Shown here: positions 9,957-19,428 of the stretch, piece after piece
Numbering within the stretch: the stretch's first letter is position 1
How the letters are laid out: each line of letters opens with the position of its first letter
Virus record (IMG/VR): IMGVR_UViG_3300030109_004712
Span: 1 to 29,107 of that record
DNA: 29,107 nt
Source: a virus
Direction: 5' to 3' (one strand)
Position numbers and translations under genes: made by a program
Notes under the pieces: model-generated
What the model saw: the letters and a program-made list of their open reading frames with translations, nothing else
Database searches by the model: none
Told to the model about the DNA's origin: nothing

Positions 9957-11729
9957 TTATTCTATATTTGATTCTAATCCAGGTGCAGTAAATCCTGTCA
10001 TTTTATTATTTATATAATCTAAATATTTTCCGTATGGCCCCTGCATAGCCCTTCTGTCACTTATACCATCCATAACATATGAAAAAGCACTAGATGCAAA
10101 TTCTCCTGCCGCCTTTTTATTTTGTAACTGCATTGATAGTTCTTCTTGTCTTTTTGCTAAACTTTTGTTTGCGTTGTACTCTTCTGCATATTTTAATAAT
10201 CCTAAATGATTACCCTGATTTTCTCTTTTTACTCTTGCGTCTTCTGCTGCAAACTTAAGTAAAGCATTACTACGATTTGCATCTAAAACTCCTGAGCCTG
10301 CTAAAAACTTAGCTCTATCACCAGCTGTACCTCTAACCATATTATCCAAGCCTGTTCTGTAAGCCATATCAATGTCATCTCTTATAGCTCTTTCTTCCTC
10401 TGGTGTAAAACCTATTTTAGATAGTTGTTCTGAATTATACATATATTGTTTGAATGCAGCTGACAATTCAGGATAATCAGGTACATTAATTTTTTTCATA
10501 GAATCTTTATATCCTTTAGCTCCCATAACACCTGCAATAATAGAAGAAACACCACCTAAACTATCAATTAATCCACCTAAATCACCTAGTGCAGTTCTTT
10601 GCTTTGGTTTTGGCTGTTCTTTTGTATCAAGCTGTGCTTCTGGTTCTGTTTGTACAGTAGTAGGAACTTTTAAATCAGCATCGTACTTATTCCTTTCTTC
10701 AGCAGTTTCAAATATTCTACTTTTATCTTTTGATAAAAATCCATAGCCATTATCTTCTAAATACTTACTATATTCTTCATCGCTTAAATCATCAACGTTT
10801 ATTTCAGCTTCTTTTTCTTCAATCTCTTCAACCACTTCAGCTGCCCTTTGTTGTTCCTCTTGCTGTTTTCTTTGGTTATATCTTTTTCTTGCGTCTCTTT
10901 GTAATAGTAGTTGCGTATAATTAGGGTCCTCTCTATCTACAATACCAAAGGGAGTAAGCCTTTGCCCTCCTCTTACTAAAAAATCACCATCATCACCAAT
11001 AATATAAAACTCTCCATCTCCTTTTGCTCCTTGTGGTCTTTGTTTAAATTTTAACAAACTAGGATTGTCACCAATCTGTATTGGTCTAGCTAAGTCTACT
11101 TTGTCATAATTTTTATAAAAATCATCCCAGCTAGTAAATTTTTGAACTATACCCTTATTTTCTTCAACGCTTCTTTCTATATCGCTTCTGTCAACATCTT
11201 CTCCTTGTGGGACACCTCCTGATATTACTTCACCATCAGGCCCTATTATTGGTGGGCTGTATGTTACTTCTGGAGCTTCTTCTTTTTTTGGTTCAAACCA
11301 ATCTTCATTTTTATAATCTTCTAATACAGCAATTCTTTCTTCTGCTTTTTTTTCTTTGTCTTGTGGTCTTTCCCAATTTATTGTAAACCATTTAGATGCT
11401 TCTTCTGGTGTACTAAATTGTATACCCATGTAGGTTTGAGTATCTTTTTCTGTTAATGCATAATCTATTTGACCTTTCCAATTAGTTTCCCAATCTTTAT
11501 TTTTATACCTGTCATTTCCTTGTTTGTCTTTACCTGTAATCCAATCAAGCATTGCATCCCTACGCGATAGATTATGTTGAAATAATCCATAAGAAGCTCC
11601 ATTGTCACCTATATTGTTTACAATAAAAGAACTTTCTGCCTGTATATTTACAATCATACCTAAGGCATGATTTCTTGTCAAACCTTTACTAATTAAATAA
11701 TTATATATTTTTTCTTTAGAAACTGTCAT
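9957..11729 (-). CDS. Virion-associated lysozyme with long C-terminal virion domain, 590 aa
   Basis: The N-terminal 140 residues look like the phage tail lysozyme fold: a helix ending in the probable catalytic Glu32 (NIQAESSF), then GDNGASYGLFQ at 42-51 and an Arg-rich helix. In this family (Pfam 'phage tail lysozyme', lysozyme/transglycosylase-like) the Glu after the first helix cleaves the peptidoglycan glycan strand. A Pro/Glu-rich linker follows, then a Gln/Glu-rich coiled coil around 290-320, a Gly-rich hydrophobic stretch (LIDSLGGVSSIIAGVMGAKG) around 385-405, and a helical C-terminus. The gene overlaps the upstream 513-aa gene by 4 nt (ATGA). Location among ejection genes suggests local cell-wall opening at infection rather than host lysis, and no holin is nearby. 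The lysozyme domain is well supported; the function of the C-terminal 400 residues is unknown. Confidence 0.85.
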   Translation of the reverse strand: MTVSKEKIYNYLISKGLTRNHALGMIVNIQAESSFIVNNIGDNGASYGLFQHNLSRRDAMLDWITGKDKQGNDRYKNKDWETNWKGQIDYALTEKDTQTYMGIQFSTPEEASKWFTINWERPQDKEKKAEERIAVLEDYKNEDWFEPKKEEAPEVTYSPPIIGPDGEVISGGVPQGEDVDRSDIERSVEENKGIVQKFTSWDDFYKNYDKVDLARPIQIGDNPSLLKFKQRPQGAKGDGEFYIIGDDGDFLVRGGQRLTPFGIVDREDPNYTQLLLQRDARKRYNQRKQQEEQQRAAEVVEEIEEKEAEINVDDLSDEEYSKYLEDNGYGFLSKDKSRIFETAEERNKYDADLKVPTTVQTEPEAQLDTKEQPKPKQRTALGDLGGLIDSLGGVSSIIAGVMGAKGYKDSMKKINVPDYPELSAAFKQYMYNSEQLSKIGFTPEEERAIRDDIDMAYRTGLDNMVRGTAGDRAKFLAGSGVLDANRSNALLKFAAEDARVKRENQGNHLGLLKYAEEYNANKSLAKRQEELSMQLQNKKAAGEFASSAFSYVMDGISDRRAMQGPYGKYLDYINNKMTGFTAPGLESNIE

Positions 11730-13267
11730 GCTTTACCTTGTTTTTTCCAACTCTCTATATTCTTTTTTATAATCTTTGTCATTTCACTGTTGCTCATTCC
11801 AGGTTTAAATTGTTTACTTGCTTGGTGATAAATACCAGCTCCATTATCTGCTTTTAAACCTGTGTCTTTTCCCTCTTTGTCAAGTACGGCTCCAGTAGAC
11901 ATAATAGGCATCGGATTACTATCATGACTTGCATTACCTTTTGTTACTTTACCTTCAGCTAAAGTTTGTTTCATTAAGTTTGCTGGAGTTTCTTTATCTC
12001 CTTTTGCAATAGCTTTTTCTATTTTAGCTTGTCTTTTTGCTGGCATTATAACTTCATTGCCCGTAACTTCTGCTACTTTCATTCCTTTTTCAGCTGTTTT
12101 GTAAAAACTATCCTGCTCTTCTTGTTGTCTTTGTAAAAATCCTCCAGCATCTCCTGCATCTCCTCTTCCTTCTATTAATGCGCTTCTTTGAGATGCACCT
12201 GCTAAAAACTGCCCCTGGTTTATAACAGGATTAGGATTCATTGGAGCTCCTTGTAAAAATCCTTGATAATTAACAGCAAAAGGATTAGAAAAAAACGGAG
12301 TTGGCGCTGAAGTTATTTCATTTTCTTGAAATCCCATAGAACCCATACTTGGAGAGCCACTTGTTTGTGTAGAGCCGTAACCTGGTGCTGAACCTCCTGT
12401 TTGCCCTGTTCCCATACCCTGATAATTAAAATGATAACCTCCGTGTGCGTATGACGGAGTGTAAGCCATAGCTGAGGTTTGCTCCATACCATATGGATTG
12501 TCAAACATGCTTCTCATTTTTAAATATTCTTCTTCCTCGGCTTGTGCAGAAAAATCTTCTCTATTTTCAGCATACAATTCAGCTATTTCTCTTTGTCTTT
12601 GTTCTTTTGCAGCTTTTATAGCTGCCTTTTGCTTCTTTTTACCTGCTCTCCATCCAAAAAATGCTCCTGCCGCTATTCCTAAGGGTCCTGCCACACCTAA
12701 TAATGAAGCTATTGTTGCTCCTGTTCCTGCTCCTTGTATTCCTGAGCCTAATTGCTCTGCCGCTGTATATGTTGTAGGGTCGTCATCACCAAATATTTCT
12801 TTTATACCATAACCCACTAATGCCGTTCCAATTCCTGGTCCTACTCCAGCAGCTGTCCCGCTTGTTATATTTCCATAGTATTTAGAAGCCGCAGCCCCTA
12901 AGGTAGTGGATGCTCCGCTACGCCCGAATGTACCTTCTGCAAAAGGTATTTGTTGTGAAGAAAAACTTGCATTTGGAAATCCTTTTCTTAATAAAGAAGA
13001 GGCATATGGTTCCCATTTACCGTAGTTTGCTGCAAGTGTCCCCAAAGCAGTCACAGTAGCTGTATCAGCTGCTGTTGTATCTGGCTCTTCAAATTGACCT
13101 CCTGCCTGAACTATTGCTTGGTCTAAAGAACTTTTTTTATCTAAGACATCGCCATAATTTTTATAAGCCTCAAATGAAGGGTCTACTCTTTTGTAAAAAT
13201 CTTCATCTTTTTGAGTATAATCTGTATACCCTTGTTGTTCTAATTTTCTTAAATCTCTTATTGACAT
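11726..13267 (-). CDS. Glycine-zipper membrane/ejection protein, 513 aa
   Basis: The middle of the protein is strongly Gly/Ala-rich, with GxxxG spacing from about residue 120. It culminates in a hydrophobic segment at about 178-205 (ASLLGVAGPLGIAAGAFFGW) that is closed by a basic KKKQ cluster and a charged helix. This is a likely membrane-inserting hairpin or bundle. Residues about 265-320 are a Gly/Tyr/Ser/Gln low-complexity tract. The C-terminal 120 residues are soluble and charged. No signal peptide is present. It follows the muzzle gene with a 1-nt TAATG overlap and uses the only TGA stop in the window. I infer a DNA-ejection or pore-forming virion protein, comparable in role (not in shown homology) to internal ejection proteins of P22 and T7. 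A simple holin is less likely, given the size and position. Confidence 0.75.
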   Translation of the reverse strand: MSIRDLRKLEQQGYTDYTQKDEDFYKRVDPSFEAYKNYGDVLDKKSSLDQAIVQAGGQFEEPDTTAADTATVTALGTLAANYGKWEPYASSLLRKGFPNASFSSQQIPFAEGTFGRSGASTTLGAAASKYYGNITSGTAAGVGPGIGTALVGYGIKEIFGDDDPTTYTAAEQLGSGIQGAGTGATIASLLGVAGPLGIAAGAFFGWRAGKKKQKAAIKAAKEQRQREIAELYAENREDFSAQAEEEEYLKMRSMFDNPYGMEQTSAMAYTPSYAHGGYHFNYQGMGTGQTGGSAPGYGSTQTSGSPSMGSMGFQENEITSAPTPFFSNPFAVNYQGFLQGAPMNPNPVINQGQFLAGASQRSALIEGRGDAGDAGGFLQRQQEEQDSFYKTAEKGMKVAEVTGNEVIMPAKRQAKIEKAIAKGDKETPANLMKQTLAEGKVTKGNASHDSNPMPIMSTGAVLDKEGKDTGLKADNGAGIYHQASKQFKPGMSNSEMTKIIKKNIESWKKQGKA

Positions 13268-16200
13268 TAATTATAGGATTTTCTAAACTTTGCAAGTATT
13301 GCAAAGATATTAAATTTTTCTTTAGTCTTAGCTGTTATAGTATTTTCTAGGTATGTCCCTCTCATTCTTTGTTTAAAGTTACCTGGATTAGAACCAATAG
13401 GGTTACCTCTTAGATTATATCTTAATATACCTTCTCTATATTTTCCTCTACCTAAAGCAGTTACATCTGGAGTTAAAATTATCTGTCTTTGTTCTTCAAC
13501 TAAATCTGTTTTAAAATCACTAAAATTTAATTGAGAACCCGTTTTAATAATTTGCATATTATCAAAAACTTTAGTATCCAAAGACGCATCATTTATTACG
13601 TGTGTTATTTTAGCATCTTGTATTAAAACATCATCATCAATAAGCGGCTCTACAGCTATTACTTTTGCCGCTATAGGTGTACCAAATGTAGGTATCTCAT
13701 CGTAGAAAAAATGGGTTTTGCCATTTCCTAAATCATCTAAAGGATGTTTTCCCCATTCCCATAATTCTAAAGACCCAAATGCATAACCTCTTGGATTTTG
13801 ATTCAATATACCTGTTGGATAAGAGCTTCTTCTTCTAGGTGTATATAATTTATTCATGTGTAAAATCCATTGCTGAGGTGCTACAGACCATTTTGTTGTA
13901 AATGCTTCAATATTCTCATTATAAATCAAATTAAAATACCCAGATGGATAACCATCTGCATCAATTTTTCTTGTTCTTGGTCCTCCGCTTGAATTTTGTG
14001 TGCTTTCTGCTTTAAATGTAAAAATTACATCTCTTTTTAAGGGGTCGTAGCCTGTTGATATTCCTTCAAAGGCTAAAGGTAAATCAGACTTATGTAATCG
14101 TTCTCTTCCAACTAGTTCGCCTAAAACTGTATTGTTAAAGTTTTGATTATCTAACAAATATTTATCTATTTGATTTTTAATCCCTTTACTGTCTGATAAA
14201 ATGTTAATTGCGTTGTTTTTAAAATTTATAATTTTTCTACTTGAAACATCAACAAAATAAATTGAATCTTCCGTAGTTAATAAACTGCTTTGATGTCTAG
14301 TCCCGTACTGTGTTGAAATATATGTATGTGATTCTATTGTTTCACCTGTACCAGTAAATAAAGATGTGCCTTGTGCTTCATCAGCTATAAAAGTTCTAGG
14401 ATTTACTAATAGTTTTCCAAATCCTTTATCTTGTGTAAAATATATTTCGTTTTGAAAATTAAATAAATTATTTATTTGACCTTGAGCAGCTTCTACATCA
14501 TGAAAATTAAATATTGGAAATGTTCTAAAAGCGTCAGCTGTTTCTCCTGACAATTTAGTTTCGGAATAAGCTATCTCAAATGGTAGCTCAATAAATTTAC
14601 ACCCTTCATCTGTAATTGTTAAATATCTTTGTAAATTATTTTCTTGTGAATAAACATCATTGTATATCCAATCATTAGTAAATGGAGCTGTAGTTAAATC
14701 AAAACCTTCTTCTGTATCTCCAGCGGCTAGATGTAAGCCTGAACGCATGTCTGTGTTTACATAAGATTCCACTGGAAATACATTCCAAGTTGAATATGAT
14801 TTATCGCTAAAAGGAGATAATGTTTTTTGATGTGAGTATAAATTTACAAAAGTATCTCCACCAGCCACTCTAGAAAGATGGTGCTCTGTGTCAATATCTT
14901 TATTTACTCTATGAAAGTTTCCTGCTGGAATATAAAGTGTATCATATATTGCATCCCTATTAGCTCCTCCGTATTGATTCTCATTTATACGTACAATACT
15001 ACATAAATATTTGTATGGTATTTTTTGATAATGAGCATCTAAAGTACTTGCCTTGCTTTGTGAATTGTCAAACGTGTCTTCAGTTAGTGCAGTCTTAATA
15101 TCTCTTAATATTAATGGAACTTGAGTTTCTACTATAATGCTTCTGGTTCCTGTCTGTATTGTTGAAACATTATCATACTCTGTTTCGTCTTTTGTTATAT
15201 CTGCGCTTAAAATACCAAATAAATTATTTTTTCTAGTTCCGCTTCTTTTTGTAAATCCTAATCCATGATTTGACCAACCATTATATAGTGACGTAGCCCC
15301 TTGTTTAAAAAAAGAAGGCGATATAATTTCTCCCGCTGTAATTTCTTTTGAATTACTTATTGCAGTAGATTGAACTAAACTTCTAGTAAACCCTACTTCG
15401 GATTGCGATGTCAAAGGGTAATAGGTTTTACCACTGTCTGTCACACCATCACTAGTGTAAGCTTTGTCTGCATATGCTCTAACAGTTAATGATTGATGCT
15501 GTAATGCTTTAACATAGCAATTAAAATACGTGTCATATACAGAAAATTTGTTTATTATAATTCCTGAATTTTTGTCTGCATCAGTTTCTTTTATAGCTGA
15601 AAACTCTACGCTATCATCCCTATTTGTTGTTGTTCCTGAACGAAGATGGTTTTCTGTAGTTAAGTTATTAGTATTATGTAGTTTTAAAATAGCATCTACT
15701 CTAAGTCTATCCCCATCTCTAAATTGATAAGGTCTAATTCCAAAAGCACTGTCTGGACAATCTAAAGTTCCTACGTGGTTATAGAATTGGTATGATGGGC
15801 CAAAAGAAACTCCTGATTTCCAAGAAAATTCATGACTACCACCATAATGACATTTACCAAAGCTTGATATTTTTGAACCTCCAATAAAATCATCTTCCAC
15901 AGCAGTGTCTCTAACATCACCTTCTTTGTAATAATTTGTCAAATTACTTGTATCGTCAAAATCGTCAGCTTTTTCTGTAGTTGTGTCTAATCCAAAGTAA
16001 CCATTTAATAAATCATCATATGCAACACTTACAGACTCAACTGGAGTATTAATATGTTCTTGTATATGGTCTAATTCTAAAGTTTCATTTAAATTTGCTC
16101 TAGTGTCATACCCATCTGCTCTGTCAGTTGTAGCTCCTGTAGGCTGTATACCGTACCTGTTAGAAAAATTGTATAAGCCTTGCTGAATTATACTTCTATC

Positions 16201-18390
16201 TTCTTCATTTCTTTCTGCTCTTACCACTCTAAACCCTGATATTTTATTACGTACATCATTTGGTATCCTAAATTCAAAATTTACATGCAAGTCAAACAAA
16301 TGATGTTGTGCTCTATCTCCTGGAGGCCTAAATCCTGCTCTTTGTCCAGTTAAAACAGATGAAGTACTACCATCATATCGTTGTGGGTCGTAATGCCTTT
16401 TGATATGTGGTACAGTTTCTCCCGAACTAATTGATAATCTGTAATCTTCTGTATGACTATTTTCAATGAAACTTGCATCTCCAGCAGCTGAACCTAATTG
16501 ATGATTAGATAAATCTAATTCATAGTGGGCATCATAATGCATAGGCATTTGTAAGTCGGAAATCCATAAAACATTACCAGGATTCCCGTTTAAATCATAA
16601 ATAAGAACTCCAAACCTGTAAGTTTCGCCTCTTTGATAACCCCTAAAAGAGCCAGCTATTTGTGGGTCCTTTGAACCACTAAAAGACAAGGTGCTCCTAT
16701 AAACTGTGCTTCCATTTACTACATTTGAAAATGTTGATGGGTCATTATCTCCAGCTATATTGTCTGTTTCTAAATCATCAGCCGATTCGTTTGCGTCAAT
16801 ATAGTTTGTTGTTGTCATTACACCACCATTATTGTATCTAGTGTCTGCCATTTTTCTTTTTAATGCAAAAGTTACTCTGCATCCTCCTAATAAGTTATTT
16901 GCAAAATCATAACTTTCTCCGCCTAGTACATTTCTTCTTACCCCACCAGCTAAAGGCTGCTGCCCTAAATATCTGTGTGCTCCAGCACTATAATCGTACG
17001 TACCTAAATCATCATAACTACCAAAACCATCTGTCCTGTCCTTACTAATGTCAATACCTACCGCTCCCGTATCATAATCAACTCCACCCAATCCTAAAGC
17101 AGTGCTAAATCCTTGCAAGTCACCACTTCCGTCTATATAGTAGTTTTTAATATCTTCTCCAAAATCACAAGTAATTCTAGCTTTATTTCCAGCTTGATTA
17201 AACCTTAATAAAACCACATTCCATTCTTTTTCAGTAATATAATTTTGATTTTGTCTTAAATTTGCAGCAAAAAGAATATTGTCTTTTATAGCTATATCTT
17301 TACAGACATCCCAAGTGTTACTTCTAATCAAAACATCTTCCAGTCCATTTTCAATAATATTTTCAAAATTAGTATGCTTGAATGTTATCGTGCTTGATGA
17401 GATAGCTCTTCTTGAAACTTTAGCAACTACTGGTGGTATATCTAAAGACTCCCATAATAAAGCATATAATTCAATGTTATCATAGTCTTGGTCTATATCA
17501 TATATTCTTATTGAAAATCCATCTCCCGATAACTGTCCTTTTGGTCCACCAAAATATGATTTATAGCTTGCGCTACTTTGATTACTAATATGCATTAAAT
17601 TACTTAATGGACTCATTCCTGTTTCAGCGCCATTATCATTTACATATTTATATCCATATTGGTAAACACCTACAGGCAATCTTCCAGACAAAATAGCATT
17701 CATCACTGGCTGATTCATATCTGCTTTTGGCGTAATGTTCAACTCATCTGGCTTAAGTCCGTATAAAGATTTGTTAATTAAGTTTAAAGTTCTTAGTGGA
17801 TTAACATTATCTGTAAAATATATTCTATTCAAACATTCGTTTTCTATAATACCTTCAACTTGTACAGAAACTTCAGGGGTCATGTTTAAATTTGGATGTG
17901 TATTAATTACTGTTGCACCATTATAATCACTTTCTTCCCATGCTACCTTTAAATCAGTTATTTTTTCAACTTCACCATCTTGGTTAAACTCAAGCGTTAA
18001 AAATATAGTTTTAAAATCAAACACATCTGTAGACTCGTCAGTTAAGCCTACTATTATTAAAAGTAATGTATTGTTGTATGAATAATGACCTACTATATTT
18101 GCATAATAGCCAGGTGCTTTACCAAATATTGCATTTTGAAACGGAAAATTTATAACACCCCCTTGCCAGTAAGTATTAAAAGCTTCTGTGTTTTCAATAG
18201 TCATTGCTGTATTGACTATATCTAATGTAAGTATATTACCGTTTACATTTTCTACAGTAAAAGTAGAGCCATCAGTGTTAATTAGCTGTATGTTTTGTGC
18301 GTCTCGGTATGTACCTGGCTCTTGGTATCTAGGGTCATTATCCGATACCATACCCTTAGTAAAAGTAGTGGGATTGCTTTTCTGTGCCAT
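13267..18390 (-). CDS. Tail muzzle/nozzle ('stabilization') protein, 1707 aa
   Basis: The N-terminus has the pattern I associate with the 'stabilization protein' family of Bacteroidota phages: FTKGMVSDNDPR at 10-21, then GTYRDAQNI at 26-34. A second family-like block, LPVGVYQYGYKY followed by NGAETGMSPLSN, lies at about 235-265. The rest is beta-rich, with many Gly, Asn and Asp turns and no membrane segment. In crAss-like phages the equivalent very long protein (gp44 in phicrAss001, as I recall) forms the muzzle at the distal end of the short tail, analogous to T7 gp12 or P22 gp10 nozzles. Its position after a ring protein gene and before the ejection genes agrees. Its ATG overlaps the upstream TAA (TAATG). 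Family membership is likely; the muzzle assignment is inferred from recognition and synteny. Confidence 0.8.
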   Translation of the reverse strand: MAQKSNPTTFTKGMVSDNDPRYQEPGTYRDAQNIQLINTDGSTFTVENVNGNILTLDIVNTAMTIENTEAFNTYWQGGVINFPFQNAIFGKAPGYYANIVGHYSYNNTLLLIIVGLTDESTDVFDFKTIFLTLEFNQDGEVEKITDLKVAWEESDYNGATVINTHPNLNMTPEVSVQVEGIIENECLNRIYFTDNVNPLRTLNLINKSLYGLKPDELNITPKADMNQPVMNAILSGRLPVGVYQYGYKYVNDNGAETGMSPLSNLMHISNQSSASYKSYFGGPKGQLSGDGFSIRIYDIDQDYDNIELYALLWESLDIPPVVAKVSRRAISSSTITFKHTNFENIIENGLEDVLIRSNTWDVCKDIAIKDNILFAANLRQNQNYITEKEWNVVLLRFNQAGNKARITCDFGEDIKNYYIDGSGDLQGFSTALGLGGVDYDTGAVGIDISKDRTDGFGSYDDLGTYDYSAGAHRYLGQQPLAGGVRRNVLGGESYDFANNLLGGCRVTFALKRKMADTRYNNGGVMTTTNYIDANESADDLETDNIAGDNDPSTFSNVVNGSTVYRSTLSFSGSKDPQIAGSFRGYQRGETYRFGVLIYDLNGNPGNVLWISDLQMPMHYDAHYELDLSNHQLGSAAGDASFIENSHTEDYRLSISSGETVPHIKRHYDPQRYDGSTSSVLTGQRAGFRPPGDRAQHHLFDLHVNFEFRIPNDVRNKISGFRVVRAERNEEDRSIIQQGLYNFSNRYGIQPTGATTDRADGYDTRANLNETLELDHIQEHINTPVESVSVAYDDLLNGYFGLDTTTEKADDFDDTSNLTNYYKEGDVRDTAVEDDFIGGSKISSFGKCHYGGSHEFSWKSGVSFGPSYQFYNHVGTLDCPDSAFGIRPYQFRDGDRLRVDAILKLHNTNNLTTENHLRSGTTTNRDDSVEFSAIKETDADKNSGIIINKFSVYDTYFNCYVKALQHQSLTVRAYADKAYTSDGVTDSGKTYYPLTSQSEVGFTRSLVQSTAISNSKEITAGEIISPSFFKQGATSLYNGWSNHGLGFTKRSGTRKNNLFGILSADITKDETEYDNVSTIQTGTRSIIVETQVPLILRDIKTALTEDTFDNSQSKASTLDAHYQKIPYKYLCSIVRINENQYGGANRDAIYDTLYIPAGNFHRVNKDIDTEHHLSRVAGGDTFVNLYSHQKTLSPFSDKSYSTWNVFPVESYVNTDMRSGLHLAAGDTEEGFDLTTAPFTNDWIYNDVYSQENNLQRYLTITDEGCKFIELPFEIAYSETKLSGETADAFRTFPIFNFHDVEAAQGQINNLFNFQNEIYFTQDKGFGKLLVNPRTFIADEAQGTSLFTGTGETIESHTYISTQYGTRHQSSLLTTEDSIYFVDVSSRKIINFKNNAINILSDSKGIKNQIDKYLLDNQNFNNTVLGELVGRERLHKSDLPLAFEGISTGYDPLKRDVIFTFKAESTQNSSGGPRTRKIDADGYPSGYFNLIYNENIEAFTTKWSVAPQQWILHMNKLYTPRRRSSYPTGILNQNPRGYAFGSLELWEWGKHPLDDLGNGKTHFFYDEIPTFGTPIAAKVIAVEPLIDDDVLIQDAKITHVINDASLDTKVFDNMQIIKTGSQLNFSDFKTDLVEEQRQIILTPDVTALGRGKYREGILRYNLRGNPIGSNPGNFKQRMRGTYLENTITAKTKEKFNIFAILAKFRKSYN

Positions 18391-19418
18391 TAGTAACTAT
18401 TTAATCCGTCATAAAATGGTGCATTGTGTGATGTTATAGGTATTTTTGAATTCCAAAGCTTTCCTATTTTAAGTAATTCAGCAGAATTTGGCATATTGTC
18501 ATTTCCTCTTGATTGAGAACATAGCCAATACCATCTTCTTTCCAAATCTTTTACTATATATTGAGGTACTTTAGCTGCATAATAATCTATCATTTTATAT
18601 TTCCACATTATATATGTAGCAACAGCCTCTTCATGTCCTTGCTTTACCATTGGCCACCCTTCTGGAGACATTGGTATGGCTAGGTAAGTTATTACTATAT
18701 CATCCGTGTATGATGTGCTTGAAAAATTTAATCTATTTCCATTTACATAATACCTGTCAAGTGTATTGGCTACTTTACTTTTATATTTAGAACTTGTTGG
18801 AGTTATTATATTATCACCTACTCTTACTGATAACATTTTTACCATATTATCTGGTAATCTTAATTGATTTGCATGATAACGCTCTTTTCCTCCTGATAAA
18901 TTGTGTGCACTTAGTTTCCCTTCTCCGCTACTTTCCAATGTTACTTGGTTTCCAACATCTCCATGCACATTATAAGTTAGAGTCAGTATCGCGTTGTTTG
19001 CATCTCCAGTTGTTGCAAAGTCACTTGTAGCTGTAATATTGGATATTGTATTATCAAAATTAGATTCGTTTATAACATCTAATAAATTTAATATCGTAAA
19101 TTTTGCATGTGATTTTATTGATTGTTCTGTATCTGATGCATTACCAATAATTTTATTAGCATCTCTAAAAAATATTTTAGTTCCGTTTATTGAAATCCAA
19201 GAATTGTGAGTTGGATTTGCCGTCCATGTTATAGTAGCAGTAGCAGCAGCAGTTGTATCAGAATAGGTTATTTCTTTTTCAAGAAAAGTTTGATTACTTC
19301 CTATGTATTGCTCAGCTTCAAAAGCCCATTCAGCCCATGAATCTATATTTTCAATCCAATTATTTAACCCTAGATTACGAGCTACATTATTAAAAACTCT
19401 ATTTACTGATATATGCAT
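18390..19418 (-). CDS. Tail ring/adaptor protein with inserted beta-domain, 342 aa
   Basis: Two separated parts look like the ring (head-tail connector) family placed before the muzzle in crAss-like phages. The first is an N-terminal helical part (residues 1-52, with WAEWAFEAEQYIG). The second is a C-terminal part (about 181-342) with LRLPDNMVKMLSV, DDIVITYLAIP, SPEGWPM and a final helical region. Between them, about residues 53-180, sits a Thr/Ala/Asn-rich block. It has the look of a small beta-sandwich found in many phage structural proteins: a strand pair ending INGTKIFF, then a helix with IKSHAKFTILNLLDVIN, then strands ending GDVGNQVTLES. It appears inserted into the ring protein. The coding region ends 1 nt into the muzzle start. 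The ring role is inferred from sequence pattern and gene order. Confidence 0.75.
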   Translation of the reverse strand: MHISVNRVFNNVARNLGLNNWIENIDSWAEWAFEAEQYIGSNQTFLEKEITYSDTTAAATATITWTANPTHNSWISINGTKIFFRDANKIIGNASDTEQSIKSHAKFTILNLLDVINESNFDNTISNITATSDFATTGDANNAILTLTYNVHGDVGNQVTLESSGEGKLSAHNLSGGKERYHANQLRLPDNMVKMLSVRVGDNIITPTSSKYKSKVANTLDRYYVNGNRLNFSSTSYTDDIVITYLAIPMSPEGWPMVKQGHEEAVATYIMWKYKMIDYYAAKVPQYIVKDLERRWYWLCSQSRGNDNMPNSAELLKIGKLWNSKIPITSHNAPFYDGLNSY

Positions 19419-19428
19419 AACTAATATT

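Noticed and set aside
12313-12504. Minus-strand 63-aa ORF inside the 513-aa gene
   Set aside because: It is a second reading frame of the Gly/Tyr low-complexity tract; its His/Val/Trp-rich product has no protein-like features.
11726-13267. Holin identity for the glycine-zipper protein
   Set aside because: At 513 aa, with one hydrophobic region in a large soluble protein and a location among ejection genes, it does not fit a holin.
12498-13350. Plus-strand ORFs of 104 and 91 aa opposite the 513-aa gene
   Set aside because: Shadow frames; the apparent Ala/Pro/Cys-rich composition is the complement of the glycine-zipper coding sequence.
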